A stretch of 64,000 nucleotides of DNA, from contig JBFMCT010000006.1 of NCBI GenBank assembly GCA_040754375.1, forward strand, positions 27,062 to 91,061, given 5' to 3'. The DNA is from Actinomycetota bacterium. GTDB lineage: Bacteria; Actinomycetota; Acidimicrobiia; Acidimicrobiales; AC-14. Numbering within the stretch: position 1 is the stretch's first letter; each line of letters begins with the position of its first letter. Made by a program: the position numbers and the translations under genes. Shown here one piece after another: positions 51,997 through 61,652 of this stretch. The notes below the pieces were generated by a model that searched no databases, had not been told where the DNA came from, and saw only the letters and a program-made list of their open reading frames with translations.

Positions 51997-52860
51997 GTGC
52001 CGGTGACCAGCAGCATCGAGGTACACCCGACCAACGAGGGCCAGGCCCGGGCCTGGGACGGCGACGAGGGCCGCTACTGGGCGGCCCACGCCGACTGGTA
52101 CGAGGCGGCGCTGGCTGGCTACGACGGTCCCCTGATGGCCGCGGCCGCCGTCGAACCGGGCGACGCCGTGCTCGACCTGGGCTGCGGCACGGGCGTGACC
52201 ACCCGCCAGGCGGCCCGAGCGGCCGCCCCCGGTGGCCAGGCCACGGGCATAGACCTGTCTTCTCAGATGCTGGCCGAGGCCCGGAGGCGGGCCGACGCCG
52301 ACGGGCTGGACAACGTCAACTTCGTCCACGGCGACGCCCAGGTCTTCCCGTTCCCGGCCGGGCGCTACGACGTGGCGATCGGGCGCACGTCGGCCATGTT
52401 CTTCGGGGGCCCGGTCGCCGCCCTGGCCAACGTCGGGCGGGCCTTGAGGCCCGGCGGCCGGCTGGTCCTGCTCAACTGGCAGGGCCCGGAAGCCAACGAG
52501 TGGCTGGTCGAGTGGTCCACGGCCCTGACCGGAGGCCGGGGCCTACCCGCCCCCCCGCCGGGCACCCCTGGGCCCTTCGCCTTCGCCGACCCGGCTCGGG
52601 CGCGTGCGGTCTTGGCCGAGGCCGGGTTCACGGCCGTCGAGGTCGAGGGGGTGTCGGCTCCGTTCTGGGCCGGCCCGAGCGCCGAGGCGGCCTACGAGTT
52701 GGTCCTGGGCCAGGCGGGGTGGATGTCCGACGGCCTGACCGAGGACGGCCAGGCCGCGGCCCGCGCCGCCCTGCGGGCCAGCCTCGAGGCCCACGCCGCG
52801 CCCGGCGCGGGCGTCACATACCGCTCCGGCGCCTGGCTGGTCACGGCCCAGCGGCCGTAG
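51997..52860 (+). CDS. SAM-dependent methyltransferase
   Basis: A class I methyltransferase of 287 residues: VLDLGCGTGVTTRQAARAAA (SAM loop), ATGIDLSSQMLAEARRRADA, VNFVHGDAQVFPF and VGRALRPGGRLVLLNWQG. It begins with RAWDGDEGRYWAAHADWYEA, similar to small-molecule methyltransferases in this family. GAGGAGGGGGGAG precedes the GTG at 51997, a strong SD. It is divergent from and probably controlled by the PadR regulator, so its substrate may relate to the PadR ligand. Substrate unknown. Confidence 0.9.
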   Translation: MPVTSSIEVHPTNEGQARAWDGDEGRYWAAHADWYEAALAGYDGPLMAAAAVEPGDAVLDLGCGTGVTTRQAARAAAPGGQATGIDLSSQMLAEARRRADADGLDNVNFVHGDAQVFPFPAGRYDVAIGRTSAMFFGGPVAALANVGRALRPGGRLVLLNWQGPEANEWLVEWSTALTGGRGLPAPPPGTPGPFAFADPARARAVLAEAGFTAVEVEGVSAPFWAGPSAEAAYELVLGQAGWMSDGLTEDGQAAARAALRASLEAHAAPGAGVTYRSGAWLVTAQRP

Positions 52861-52999
52861 CCAGCCCTGTGCCGAAGCCGGGGTGGACTGGCGCCGGCCG
52901 GGGGCGGGTGTCCAGACCCTTCCTCGGCGGCCGACCGCCCAGCCGGCGGTGAGGGCGATGTGCAAGGGGCTGGCGCGGACCGCCAGAGACGCCAGCCTC

Positions 53000-55540
53000 C
53001 TAGGGGGAGGCCACGGCCTCGAGCACGTCGAGGCGGGCGGCCCGCCAGGCGGGGCGCAGGCCGGCGGCCACCCCGGCGGCCGCCCCCACGGCCAGGACGG
53101 TGACCAGCGAGCCCGCGGGCACGGCGTAGGTGCCGAAGCCCTCGGCCTCGTTGAGAGCCATGACCAGCCCCCAGCTCACGAACAGGCCGAGGGCCAGGCC
53201 CCCCACGGCCCCGAACAGGGCCACGATCACCGACTCCCAGCGCACCATGGCCCGCATCTGGGGCCGGCTCTGGCCCACGGCCCGCAGCAGGCCGAGCTCG
53301 CGGCGGCGTTCGTGCACCGACAGCGACAAGGTGTTGGCGATCCCCATGAGAGCGATGAGCACGGCCACGGCCAGCAGGGCGTAGACGACGGTCAGCAGGG
53401 TGTCGATCTGGGCCGCCTGGCTGGCCACGAACCCGTCACGGTCCATCACGTCGGGGCTGCCGTGGCGGGCGGCCACGGCCTCGACAGCCGCCCGGCCGGC
53501 GTCCAGCGCCGTCCCCTCGGCCAGTGTGACCAGGGCCAGGAAGTAGTTCGGCTGGCGGTTGTGGGCCGCCCAGCGCCGGTCGGTCACCAGCACGTCGCCC
53601 CCGATGGCCCGCTGGTCGTAGGTGGCCACCAGCGTGAGGGCCACCGTCGAGCCGTCCGCGAACCCCACGTCCACGGCCTGGCCCACCCGGTAGCCGTGGT
53701 CGGCCGCGAAGTCGGCCGACATGGCCACGCCGTCGTCGCTGACCCCGACCACGTCGCCCTCCACCAGGTCGAAGTCGGCCACCGCGGCCAGGGCCGCCGG
53801 GTCGGAGTAGCCCACCTGCTGCTGGCGGCCCCCGACCGTGGCCGGCCCGAAGCCCAACCCGGCGGCGGCCTCGACCTCGGCCAGGGCGGCCACCTCGGCC
53901 ACCAGCTCGGGTGACAGGCCGGCCCCGCTGAAGCCGCTCCCCGCGGGCGTCAGGGCCAGGTCGCCGCCGAACGCCCGGTCGACCTGGTCCTCGATGGTGC
54001 GGGCCACCGACGCCCCGAACACGGTGAACAGGCTGACGACGCCCACTCCCACCAGCAGGGCGGTGGCACTGGCGGCCATGCGCCGGGGGTTGCGCACGGC
54101 GTTGCGCCGGGCCAGGTCGCCGCTCGCCCCCCGCCACCGCAGCGGCGCGCCCAGCACGGCCCCGACGGGGCGGGCCACCACCGGGCCGAGCAGCACCATC
54201 CCGGCCACGACCACGACGGCCCCGAGGCCGGTCTGGGCCAGGCTGGCCCCACCCGAGGCCCCGGCCACGACGGCGGCCGCCCCGCCGGCCACGACCACGG
54301 TCCCGGCTGCGGCCCGCGACCGCGACCGGCCCGAGGTGTCCACGGCCACGTCTCGCAGGGCGGCCAGGGGGGAGACCCGGCCCGCCCGCCAGGCGGGCAG
54401 CGCCCCCCCGACCAGCGTCACCAGAAGGCCGGCGGCCACGGCCAGGGCCAGCGAGCGGGCCGAGAGGGCCACGCCCTCGACCGGCATCCCGAAGCCGGCG
54501 CCTTCCATGAGGCTCAAGGCCCCGGCTGCCACCAGCACGCCCGCCCCCGCGCCCAGGACGGAGCCCACCAGGCCCACGATGGCCGATTCGGCCAGGGCCG
54601 ACCCGAGGACCTGGCGGCGCGACGCCCCCAGCGCCCGCAGCAGGGCCGACTCCCCGGTGCGCTGGGCGGCCAGGATGGCGAACGTGTTGAAGATGCTGAA
54701 GGCGGCCACCAGCAGGGCGACCACCGCGAAGGCGGTCAGGGCGGCCGTGAAGAAGCCCAGGAAGTCGCCCTCGATCTCGGCCTGCTGCTCGCGGGTGAGG
54801 TCGGCGCCCGAGACGGCCTCCACCCCCGGGGGCAGCACGGCGGCCAGCCGGCGTACCAGCTCGTCCTGGTCCACACCCGGGGCGGCGGCCACGACCACGC
54901 CCGAAACCAAGTCGGTCCCGCCCAGCAGCAGCCGCTGGGCCTCGTCCAGGGTGAAGGCCGCGTAGGTCGAGCCGCCCAGGCTGTCGCGCCCCCCGAAGGT
55001 GGCGATGCCCACGACCGTGGCCTCCACGGGCCGGGGCACGAGCACGGTCACCTTCGAACCCGGGCCGGCCCCCGCCTCGGCCGCGGTGGCCCGGTCGAGC
55101 ACCACTTCCCCCGGAGCCGCGGGCGGGCGCCCCTCGACCAGCGCCCAACCGGTGAACGCGGGCTCGGGGGCCCAGGCGGCGGCCATCGTGGGCGGCCCGT
55201 TCCCGCCGATGGTGCGGCCCTGGGCGTCGAGCACCTGCCCGGTGCCCGACACGGCAGCGGCCACCGTGGCCACCCCGTCGAGCGCGGCCACCACGTCCAC
55301 CACTTCGGCCGCGATGGGCGGGCGGACGACCTCCTCGGCGGCCGTGAAGCTCTCCGCCGAACGGACGTAGGCATCGGTGCCGGCGTTGGCCTCGGCGAAC
55401 GCGATGGCGAACCCGGCTCGGGCGCTGTCGCCGAAGACCAGCGTGGCCGACAGGAAGGCCACCCCCAGCAGGACGGCCGACCCGGTGGCGCACAGCCGGC
55501 GCTTGTGAGACCAGGTGGCGGCCAGGGTCGTGCGCAGCAT
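53000..55540 (-). CDS. FtsX-like ABC transporter permease
   Basis: The 846-residue protein has an N-terminal helix, a large external MacB-type domain, three helices in the middle (AFAVVALLVAAFSIFNTFAI; LVGSVLGAGAGVLVAAGAL; LAVAAGLLVTLVGGALPAW), further helices, a second external domain, and three helices at the end (LLTVVYALLAVAVLIALMGI and following). This duplicated FtsX layout is that of the MacB/LolC-like permeases used for lipid or peptide extraction or signalling rather than uptake. It starts one base after the ATPase gene ends, so the two are one transporter. Confidence 0.92.
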   Translation of the reverse strand: MLRTTLAATWSHKRRLCATGSAVLLGVAFLSATLVFGDSARAGFAIAFAEANAGTDAYVRSAESFTAAEEVVRPPIAAEVVDVVAALDGVATVAAAVSGTGQVLDAQGRTIGGNGPPTMAAAWAPEPAFTGWALVEGRPPAAPGEVVLDRATAAEAGAGPGSKVTVLVPRPVEATVVGIATFGGRDSLGGSTYAAFTLDEAQRLLLGGTDLVSGVVVAAAPGVDQDELVRRLAAVLPPGVEAVSGADLTREQQAEIEGDFLGFFTAALTAFAVVALLVAAFSIFNTFAILAAQRTGESALLRALGASRRQVLGSALAESAIVGLVGSVLGAGAGVLVAAGALSLMEGAGFGMPVEGVALSARSLALAVAAGLLVTLVGGALPAWRAGRVSPLAALRDVAVDTSGRSRSRAAAGTVVVAGGAAAVVAGASGGASLAQTGLGAVVVVAGMVLLGPVVARPVGAVLGAPLRWRGASGDLARRNAVRNPRRMAASATALLVGVGVVSLFTVFGASVARTIEDQVDRAFGGDLALTPAGSGFSGAGLSPELVAEVAALAEVEAAAGLGFGPATVGGRQQQVGYSDPAALAAVADFDLVEGDVVGVSDDGVAMSADFAADHGYRVGQAVDVGFADGSTVALTLVATYDQRAIGGDVLVTDRRWAAHNRQPNYFLALVTLAEGTALDAGRAAVEAVAARHGSPDVMDRDGFVASQAAQIDTLLTVVYALLAVAVLIALMGIANTLSLSVHERRRELGLLRAVGQSRPQMRAMVRWESVIVALFGAVGGLALGLFVSWGLVMALNEAEGFGTYAVPAGSLVTVLAVGAAAGVAAGLRPAWRAARLDVLEAVASP

Positions 55541-55541
55541 G

Positions 55542-56300
55542 TCAGCCTCCCAGCTTCTTCATGTGGTCGAGGACCAGGTCGGCGGTGGGCCGCTCCAGGC
55601 GGTCGACGATGCGGCCGTCGACCAGGAAGACGGCGTCGTCCGCCCAGGCGGCCGCCACCGGGTCGTGGGTGACCATGACCACGGTCTGGCCGAAGCGGTC
55701 GGCCGCCTCCCGCAGCAGGCGCAGCACCTCGGCCCCGGCCCGGCTGTCGAGGTTGCCGGTGGGCTCGTCGGCGAACACCACCTGGGGCCGGCTGGCCAGC
55801 GCCCGGGCCACGGCCACCCGCTGCTGCTGGCCCCCCGAGAGCTGGCTGGGACGGTGGTCGAGCCGGTCGCCCAGCCCGACGGTGGCCACCACCTGGCCCA
55901 CCCAGTCCTCGTCGGGACGGGCGCCGGCCAGGCGGCTGGGCAGCACGATGTTCTCCCTGGCCGTGAGCGTCGGCACCAGGTTGAAGCCTTGGAACACGAA
56001 CCCGATGCGCTCCCGCCGGGCCCGCGTGAGGGCGGCGTCGCTGAGGGCTCCCAGTTCGAGGTCGCCCACGAACACCTGGCCCGACGTGAGCGTGTCGAGG
56101 CCGGCCAGGCAGTGCAGCAGGGTCGACTTGCCCGAGCCCGAGGGGCCCATCACGGCCGTGAAGGCCCCGCCTGCGATCTCCAGGTCGACCCCGTCGAGCG
56201 CCCGCACGGCGGTGTCGCCCCGGCCGTAGACCTTGGTGGCCGAGACGGCGCGGGCGGCCACCGCCGTCCGGCGGTCGTCGAGGGTGGTCGGAAGAGGCAT
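55542..56300 (-). CDS. ABC transporter ATPase (MacB/LolD type)
   Basis: Walker A is GPSGSGKSTLLHCLAGLD, the signature LSGGQQQRVAVARALA, Walker B VVFADEPTGNLDSRAG and the switch His in VVMVTHDPVAAAWAD. The 252-residue length and TGNLDS are typical of the LolD/MacB subgroup that works with FtsX-like permeases. AGGAAG stands before ATG at 56300. It is the fourth gene of a kinase-regulator-DUF4097-ABC operon, similar in layout to peptide-sensing or envelope-stress modules. Confidence 0.95.
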   Translation of the reverse strand: MPLPTTLDDRRTAVAARAVSATKVYGRGDTAVRALDGVDLEIAGGAFTAVMGPSGSGKSTLLHCLAGLDTLTSGQVFVGDLELGALSDAALTRARRERIGFVFQGFNLVPTLTARENIVLPSRLAGARPDEDWVGQVVATVGLGDRLDHRPSQLSGGQQQRVAVARALASRPQVVFADEPTGNLDSRAGAEVLRLLREAADRFGQTVVMVTHDPVAAAWADDAVFLVDGRIVDRLERPTADLVLDHMKKLGG

Positions 56301-56363
56301 GGTTGCTTCCTTTCTGGGCGCGCGCCACCAAGGCAGTGGCGTGCTCCGGATGGGGGCGGGCGG

Positions 56364-57266
56364 TCAGCCCGTGGGGTAGCGGACGGTTATCGAGCCGTTG
56401 GAGGTGCGGGCGGTGATCGAGCGGGGGCTGGCTGGGTCAGTGCGTACGGCCGTGTCGGTCGAGCCCACGAACGACGTCTGCATGTCCAGCCGGTAGGTGG
56501 TGGGCCCGTCGGGGACGACGACCTCCACCGAGCCGTTGCTGGTGCGGGCGTCGACGATGGTGGGGGCGGCCGCGAACGTGAGCTCGACGGCCCCGTTGCT
56601 GGTGCGGGCCGTGACCGTGGCCGAGGTCAGGGCCCGGGCCTCGATCGAACCGTTGCTGGTGCGGATGTCGAGGTCGCCTCCCATGCGGGCCACCCGCACG
56701 GCCCCGTTGCTCGTGCGGGCCGTGACCGGGCCGTCGAGGTCGCGCAGGGCCACCGAGCCGTTGCGGGTGGTGGCCTCGACGGCCAGGCCCGACGGCACCG
56801 AGACCCGGTAGTCGATGTTGCACCACAGGGGCGGGCCGGGCGGGCAATCGGTGGTGAGACGGAGCACGCCGTCCTCCACCCGCACGTCGTGGCCCGTGCG
56901 GCGCAGGCCGTGGGTGATGCGGGCCTCCACGGTCACCTCGTCCACGGACGCCCCGACGACCTCCACCCGGCCGTGCAGGCCGTCGATGTCGAGCCCGGTG
57001 AGCCCGGCCGCCCCGAACGTGGAGCGCTCGGTGACGATCTCCCGGGCCACCATGTTGAGCAGGGACCAGGTGGCGAAGACGACGGCCGCCCCGGCCACCA
57101 CCGACCCGGCCACCAGCCACCCCCGCCGGCCGGCCCGGGGGGACGGGCCCGGCCGGCCAGGGCCGGCGGGGGCGGCCGGACCGGCGGGGGCGGGGGTGCC
57201 GGCGGGGGTGCCAGGGCCGGCGGTGCCGGCCGGCCCGGTGCCGGCGGGGGTGTCGTAGCCGGCCAT
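56364..57266 (-). CDS. Membrane-anchored DUF4097-like beta-repeat protein
   Basis: The N-terminus is a cytoplasmic Pro/Gly/Ala-rich stretch, then a helix (GWLVAGSVVAGAAVVFATWS), then an external domain built of repeats: TRNGSVALRDLDG, RTSNGAVRVARMGGDLD, RTSNGSIEARAL, RTSNGAVELTF, RTSNGSVEVV and RTSNGSITV. Six TSNG-type turns about 20-35 residues apart suggest a right-handed beta helix of the DUF4097 (putative adhesin) kind. ATG at 57266 lies one base after the regulator stop and the ABC genes follow. It may sense or scaffold at the membrane surface for the adjacent system. Confidence 0.85.
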   Translation of the reverse strand: MAGYDTPAGTGPAGTAGPGTPAGTPAPAGPAAPAGPGRPGPSPRAGRRGWLVAGSVVAGAAVVFATWSLLNMVAREIVTERSTFGAAGLTGLDIDGLHGRVEVVGASVDEVTVEARITHGLRRTGHDVRVEDGVLRLTTDCPPGPPLWCNIDYRVSVPSGLAVEATTRNGSVALRDLDGPVTARTSNGAVRVARMGGDLDIRTSNGSIEARALTSATVTARTSNGAVELTFAAAPTIVDARTSNGSVEVVVPDGPTTYRLDMQTSFVGSTDTAVRTDPASPRSITARTSNGSITVRYPTG

Positions 57267-57267
57267 G

Positions 57268-57924
57268 TCAGGCCCCCAACCAGCGCAGGACGGCCAGCAC
57301 CCGGCGGTGGCTGTGCTCGGCCGCGGGCAGGTCGAGCTTGGTGAAGATGTTGGTCACGTGCTTCTCCACGGTGTTCTCGTTGACGACCAGGGCACGGGCG
57401 ATGCCGGCGTTGGTCAGGCCCTCGGCCATGTGGGCCAGCACCTCGCGTTCACGGGGGGACAGGGCGGCCAGCGGGTCCCGACGGCGGCTGCGGGCCAGGA
57501 GCTGGGCCACCACCTCGGGGTCGAGGGCCGTGCCCCCCTGGCCCACCCGGCGGGCCGCGGCCAGGAAGTCGGCCACGTCGGCCACGCGGTCCTTGAGCAG
57601 GTAACCGAGGCCGCCTGTCGCACCGTCCCCGGCCCCGGCCAGCAGCTCGGTGGCGTAGCGCTCCTCCACGTACTGGCTGAGCACCAAGATGCCGACCTCG
57701 GGCCAGCTCGCCCGGATGTGCAGGGCGGCCCGCAGGCCGTCGTCGGTGTTGGTCGGGGGCATGCGGACGTCGACCACGGCCAGGTCGGGCCGGTGGCGCT
57801 CGACGGCCGCGCGCAGGGCGTCGGCGTCGCCCACCGAGGCGATGACATCCTCCCCGGCGTCGATGAGCAGGCGGGTCAGCCCGGCCCGCAGCAGCACGGA
57901 GTCCTCGGCGATCAGGACGCGCAC
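57268..57924 (-). CDS. NarL/FixJ-type response regulator
   Basis: The 218-residue regulator has EDS at 7-9, phospho-acceptor Asp52 in VVDVRMPPTNTDDG, Lys in GYLLKDRVADV and a LuxR-type HTH (LSPREREVLAHMAEGLTNAG, VNENTVEKHVTNIFTKL). The PPTNTDDGL segment is typical of the subgroup paired with Sensor-domain/DesK-like kinases next to ABC genes. GTG at 57924 overlaps the kinase end by 13 nt. Confidence 0.93.
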   Translation of the reverse strand: MRVLIAEDSVLLRAGLTRLLIDAGEDVIASVGDADALRAAVERHRPDLAVVDVRMPPTNTDDGLRAALHIRASWPEVGILVLSQYVEERYATELLAGAGDGATGGLGYLLKDRVADVADFLAAARRVGQGGTALDPEVVAQLLARSRRRDPLAALSPREREVLAHMAEGLTNAGIARALVVNENTVEKHVTNIFTKLDLPAAEHSHRRVLAVLRWLGA

Positions 57925-59183
57925 GGCAGCTCCACCAATACGGTCGTGGGCCCGCCCGGCGGGCTCAGGATGTCGAGCGTCCCGCCCAGCGCCACGACCC
58001 GGTCGCGCAGGCCCCGCAGGCCGGTGCCGGCCGCCGGGTCGGCGCCGCCCGTGCCGTCGTCGCGCACCTCGACCACCAGGCGGTCGCCGGTCACGGCCAT
58101 CGACACGGCCGCCTTGGACGCCCGGGCATGGCGGGCCACGTTGGCCAGGGCCTCGGACACCACGAAGTAGGCCGCGCTCTCCACCGCCTGGGGGAGCCGG
58201 CGCCCGCCTAGCTCGATGTCGAGCTCGACAGGGACGGGCGAGCGGGCCACCACGGCCGACAGGGCGGCGTCGAGGCCCCGGTCCTCCAAGATCACGGGGT
58301 GGATCCCCCTCACCAGGTCACGGATCTCCCGCAAGGCGGCCTTGGCCTCCTCGTGGGCCTCGGCCACCAGGGCCTTGGCCCCCTCGGGGTCGGTGTCGAG
58401 GCGCTCGCGGGCCGACCCCAGGTCGACGGCCAGCGCCACCAGCCGCTGCTGGGCCCCGTCGTGCAGGTCACGCTCGATGCGCCGCCGCTCGGCCTCGGCC
58501 GCGTCGACGGCCGCCGCCCGGCCCGTCTCGGCCCGGGTGGCCCTCTCGGCCAGGGCCCGCTCCCGCGAGGGGCCCAGCAGCCACGTGGCCAGGGCGGCAT
58601 CGGTGCGGGCCGCGGCCAGCGTGAGCCAGGGGGCGGCCACCACCAGGCCGGCCAGTCCCACGGCCGCCAGGGCCACGGTCAGCGGTCCCTGGGTGGCCCC
58701 CAGCAGCCCGAGCTGGGCCGTACGCCCAGGCAGGAAGGACGCGTAGGCGGGCAGGCCCATGAGGGTGAACGAACCGGCCCAGGCCGTGACCACGGCCGCG
58801 AACAGCACGACCCCGACGGGCAGGCGGGCCAGACCGTAGGCCACCTGGCGCCACCGCGGCCCCGAGGTCAGGGCCGCCTTCACCTTGGGCCACAGCGGGC
58901 CGGCGGGCAGGGGGGGCACGGGGTCGGCGATGTCCACCCCGAGCAGGGCCGCGGCCCGCGCTCGCTCCACCTTGGCGGCCAGGCCCGTCCACACCAGCAG
59001 ACCGGCGGCCGGGAGCACGGCCAGGGGCAGAGTGATGGCCAGCCCCACGGTCAGGGCGGCCAGCACGGCCGTGGGCACCGTCACGGCCATCCCGACGGGC
59101 AGGTCGAGGGCGGTGTGAGCCAGAGCCGGCCACAGCCGCCCGCCCCGCCACGGGTGAAGGAGAGTCGCAACCACGTTGCTCAC
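57912..59183 (-). CDS. Sensor histidine kinase, DesK/NarX type with membrane sensor domain
   Basis: The first 220 residues contain at least four helices in two pairs (VGMAVTVPTAVLAALTVGLA with ITLPLAVLPAAGLLVWTGL; VVLFAAVVTAWAGSFTLMGL and VALAAVGLAGLVVAAPWLTL), matching the putative sensor domain of actinobacterial kinases. HisKA_3 holds His241 in IERDLHDGAQQRLVALAVDL; HATPase_c has VVSEALANVARHARASKA and DDGTGGADP. GTG at 59183 starts the operon with regulator, DUF4097 protein and ABC transporter. Confidence 0.92.
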   Translation of the reverse strand: MSNVVATLLHPWRGGRLWPALAHTALDLPVGMAVTVPTAVLAALTVGLAITLPLAVLPAAGLLVWTGLAAKVERARAAALLGVDIADPVPPLPAGPLWPKVKAALTSGPRWRQVAYGLARLPVGVVLFAAVVTAWAGSFTLMGLPAYASFLPGRTAQLGLLGATQGPLTVALAAVGLAGLVVAAPWLTLAAARTDAALATWLLGPSRERALAERATRAETGRAAAVDAAEAERRRIERDLHDGAQQRLVALAVDLGSARERLDTDPEGAKALVAEAHEEAKAALREIRDLVRGIHPVILEDRGLDAALSAVVARSPVPVELDIELGGRRLPQAVESAAYFVVSEALANVARHARASKAAVSMAVTGDRLVVEVRDDGTGGADPAAGTGLRGLRDRVVALGGTLDILSPPGGPTTVLVELPCAS

Positions 59184-59412
59184 CGTAAAGAACCGGTGGC
59201 CGGGCGGCTACGGGGCGGGCCGTGATCTTCGTGGTCGGGATAACCCGAAGCCCGCCGTCCGGCTGCCCCGGGGGCGAGCCCTGGCCTGGTCTCGGACACA
59301 GCCGCCCAGTTCGAAGCGATCGGCGGGCGCATCGGGCGGGCCGCCGTAGCCGCCGAGAACCGGTACGCCCCAACTCGTCCCCGGCTGATCACGCCGACGG
59401 GTCGCCCCGTGC
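59184..59412. other. Intergenic gap upstream of the HK-RR-ABC operon
   Basis: This 229-nt gap lies between the vapC stop and the kinase start. No gene is supported. A plus-strand frame with helical composition (QFEAIGGRIGRAAVAAENRY) is visible but has no start or signal and may be a remnant or chance. The kinase promoter should be here; none is obvious. Confidence 0.4.
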
Positions 59413-59790
59413 TCAGACGCGAAGGAGCTCTATCGTCGGGTCGAGGAGCCGGAGGTCGTCCGGGTCTGACGTGACCACCCGCTGGTGAGCACGCCGTGCG
59501 CAGATGACAACGTGGGCGTCCACGACGTCCGCGGTGCCGCTCGCGGCGAGCAGGCGGCCCACGTTGGTGGCATCGACCCGATCGAGAGGAACGACGTCCG
59601 TCGTGGGCTGGCGGACCAGCCGGGCGAGCCGCACCTGGACCGCCGGCCGACGGACCGCCTGCGCGAGCGCGCTCGCCGGGACAGTCACTCGCGCCCGGGT
59701 CTCGGCCGCCCTGGCCAGCAGGACCGTGACTCGCCGGTCGTCCTTATCGACGGCGATGAGCCCTCCCGCGTCGAACGTGATCCCGGGCAT
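59413..59790 (-). CDS. vapC: PIN-domain ribonuclease toxin (VapC-like)
   Basis: The 125-residue product begins MPGITFDAGGLIAVDKDDRR with the first catalytic Asp, has VPASALAQAVRRP, VVDAHVVICARR with the third acidic residue and VVTSDPDDLRLL with the last. This is a PIN nuclease fold that cuts RNA when free. ATG at 59790 overlaps the antitoxin stop (ATGA), the usual toxin-antitoxin coupling. A longer frame exists but duplicates antitoxin codons. Confidence 0.9.
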   Translation of the reverse strand: MPGITFDAGGLIAVDKDDRRVTVLLARAAETRARVTVPASALAQAVRRPAVQVRLARLVRQPTTDVVPLDRVDATNVGRLLAASGTADVVDAHVVICARRAHQRVVTSDPDDLRLLDPTIELLRV

Positions 59791-60050
59791 CAGGCAGCCG
59801 AGCCTCGACGGCTCGTCCGAGTGCCGAGCAGCTCGTCGGCCCACTCCCGTTCCTCGTCGGTGAGCGGCCCGCCGCTGTCTCGCAGCGCCTCGGCCAGCAG
59901 CGCTCCCCAGCCGGCTACATCGTCGAGCGCAAGGGCCACGGCATGCTGGACGAAACCCGAGACGCTCGACGCACCCCCGGCCTTGACCAACTTGCGGACC
60001 TGGTCAACCTGCTCCTCTTCGAGGGTGACCGTGACCTTGCGAGTCGCCAT
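59790..60050 (-). CDS. vapB: VapB-like antitoxin
   Basis: The 86-residue protein starts MATRKVTVTLEEEQVDQVRK and has ASSVSGFVQHAVALALDDVA, a ribbon-helix-helix DNA-binding fold, then an acidic C-terminus (LTDEEREWADELLG) that would wrap the toxin. GGTATGG occurs twice around the start, 12 nt apart, and TATGGT lies 7 nt from the ATG, so a short or absent leader and autoregulation by RHH binding are plausible. Confidence 0.88.
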   Translation of the reverse strand: MATRKVTVTLEEEQVDQVRKLVKAGGASSVSGFVQHAVALALDDVAGWGALLAEALRDSGGPLTDEEREWADELLGTRTSRRGSAA

Positions 60051-60171
60051 ACCGGGAACCATACCAACCCGGGCACGTCGACCGAGGCGACGCCGGCCGG
60101 CCCGGCTCGGCGGCCACCCAAGACCGGGCAGTGTGCGGGCCTGGGACACGGGGCCCGGCCGGCTTGAGGCA

Positions 60172-60918
60172 CTACGCGGGGCGTACGACCACGCCGGCGG
60201 CGGCCAGGTGGGCCTTGGCCTCGGCGATGGTGTGCTCGCCGAAGTGGAAGATGGACGCGGCCAGCACGGCGTCGGCCCCGCCCGCGGTGGCGCCCGCCAC
60301 CAGGTGGTCGAGGGTGCCGACGCCGCCGCTGGCGATGACGGGGACGCCCACGGCGTCGACCACGGCCCGGGTCAGTTCGAGGTCGTAGCCGTCGCGGGTG
60401 CCGTCGCGGTCCATCGACGTGAGCAGCACCTCGCCCGCGCCCAGCCGTTCGCAGTCGACGGCCCAGGCCACGGCGTCGAGCCCGGTGGCCCCCCGCCCGC
60501 CGTGCGTGTAGACCTCGCCGGCCCGGGCGTCGATGGCCACCACGACGCACTGGGACCCGAACTCCCGGGCCAGCTCGCGCACCAGTGAGGGCTGGAGCAC
60601 GGCCGAGGTGTTGACGGCCACCTTGTCGGCCCCGGCCCGCAGCAGGCGGCGGGCGTCGTCGACCGAGCGCACCCCACCGCCCACGGTGAAGGGGATGAAG
60701 ACCTGCTCGGCCGTCCGCCGGGCCACGTCGACGATGGTGTCACGCGCGTCCGACGACGCCGTGATGTCGAGGAACACCAGCTCGTCGGCCCCCTCGGCGT
60801 CGTAGCGGGCCGCCAGTTCCACGGGGTCGCCGGCGTCGCGCAGGCCCACGAAGTTCACCCCCTTGACCACCCGGGCGGCGTCGACGTCGAGGCACGGGAT
60901 GACCCTCACACTGCGCAC
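60172..60918 (-). CDS. hisF: Imidazole glycerol phosphate synthase, cyclase subunit
   Basis: HisF forms IGP and AICAR with ammonia from HisH. The catalytic Asp residues are in [18 protein letters not shown] and [50 protein letters not shown] and [13 protein letters not shown] bind phosphates. GTG at 60918 gives [10 protein letters not shown] as in streptomycetes; GTG at 60909 would overlap the hisA stop by GTGA and is nearly as likely. Length is 248 residues. Confidence 0.95.
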   Translation of the reverse strand: MRSVRVIPCLDVDAARVVKGVNFVGLRDAGDPVELAARYDAEGADELVFLDITASSDARDTIVDVARRTAEQVFIPFTVGGGVRSVDDARRLLRAGADKVAVNTSAVLQPSLVRELAREFGSQCVVVAIDARAGEVYTHGGRGATGLDAVAWAVDCERLGAGEVLLTSMDRDGTRDGYDLELTRAVVDAVGVPVIASGGVGTLDHLVAGATAGGADAVLAASIFHFGEHTIAEAKAHLAAAGVVVRPA

Positions 60919-61652
60919 GCCGCCACCCCCTGGCCCACCGTGAACAACCCGTCGTGAAGGGCCTTGCCCACGATGACCCCGGCCAGGCGCCGGCCGCCGG
61001 CCTCCAGGCGAGCCAGGGCCTCGATGTCGGCCACGCCCCCGACCCCGCCCGAGGCGATGACGGGCACGGCCGTCGAGGCCACGACGGCCGCGAACTGAAC
61101 GAGGTCGGGGCCGGCCAAGGTGCCGTCGCGGGCGATCTCGGTGAACACCACGGCCGCCACCCCGGCGTCCTCGAACACGGCCAGCAGGTCGGCCACCGAG
61201 CGTCCGCCCCCCTCGGTCCAGCCCCGCACGGCCACCTGGCCGGCCCGGGCGTCGAGGCCCACGGCCACCTGCCCGGGGTGGTCGCGGGCCAGGTCGCGCA
61301 CGAAGTCGGGCCGCTCGACGGCGGCCGTGCCCACCACCACGCGGGCGGCCCCGGCCTCGAACAGGGCCTCGGCGGCCGCCCGGTCGCGCACTCCCCCGCC
61401 CACCTGGACGGCCACGCCGTGGGCCCGGGCGGTGGCCGCCATGTCGGCCACCACCGGGCGGTTCACCGGTTCGCCGGTGAGGGCGGCGTCGAGGTCGACC
61501 ACGTGCAGCCAGCGCACGCCGGCCGTGGACGCGAACCGCTCGGCCACCTCCACGGGCGGGGCCGCGTAGGACGTCTCGCGCCCGTAGTCGCCCTGGTGGA
61601 GCCGGACGGTCCGCCCGCCCCGCAGGTCAACGGCCGGGTACAGATCGAACAA
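60906..61652 (-). CDS. hisA: ProFAR isomerase
   Basis: The barrel starts [20 protein letters not shown] with the catalytic Asp, then [56 protein letters not shown] with the second Asp and [19 protein letters not shown]. In actinobacteria this fold may be the bifunctional PriA, but a separate trpF at 42398 makes a plain HisA role possible. TTG at 61652 lies inside the last codons of hisH (26-nt overlap) and gives the standard N-terminus; no ATG or GTG is available there. Confidence 0.92.
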   Translation of the reverse strand: MFDLYPAVDLRGGRTVRLHQGDYGRETSYAAPPVEVAERFASTAGVRWLHVVDLDAALTGEPVNRPVVADMAATARAHGVAVQVGGGVRDRAAAEALFEAGAARVVVGTAAVERPDFVRDLARDHPGQVAVGLDARAGQVAVRGWTEGGGRSVADLLAVFEDAGVAAVVFTEIARDGTLAGPDLVQFAAVVASTAVPVIASGGVGGVADIEALARLEAGGRRLAGVIVGKALHDGLFTVGQGVAACAV

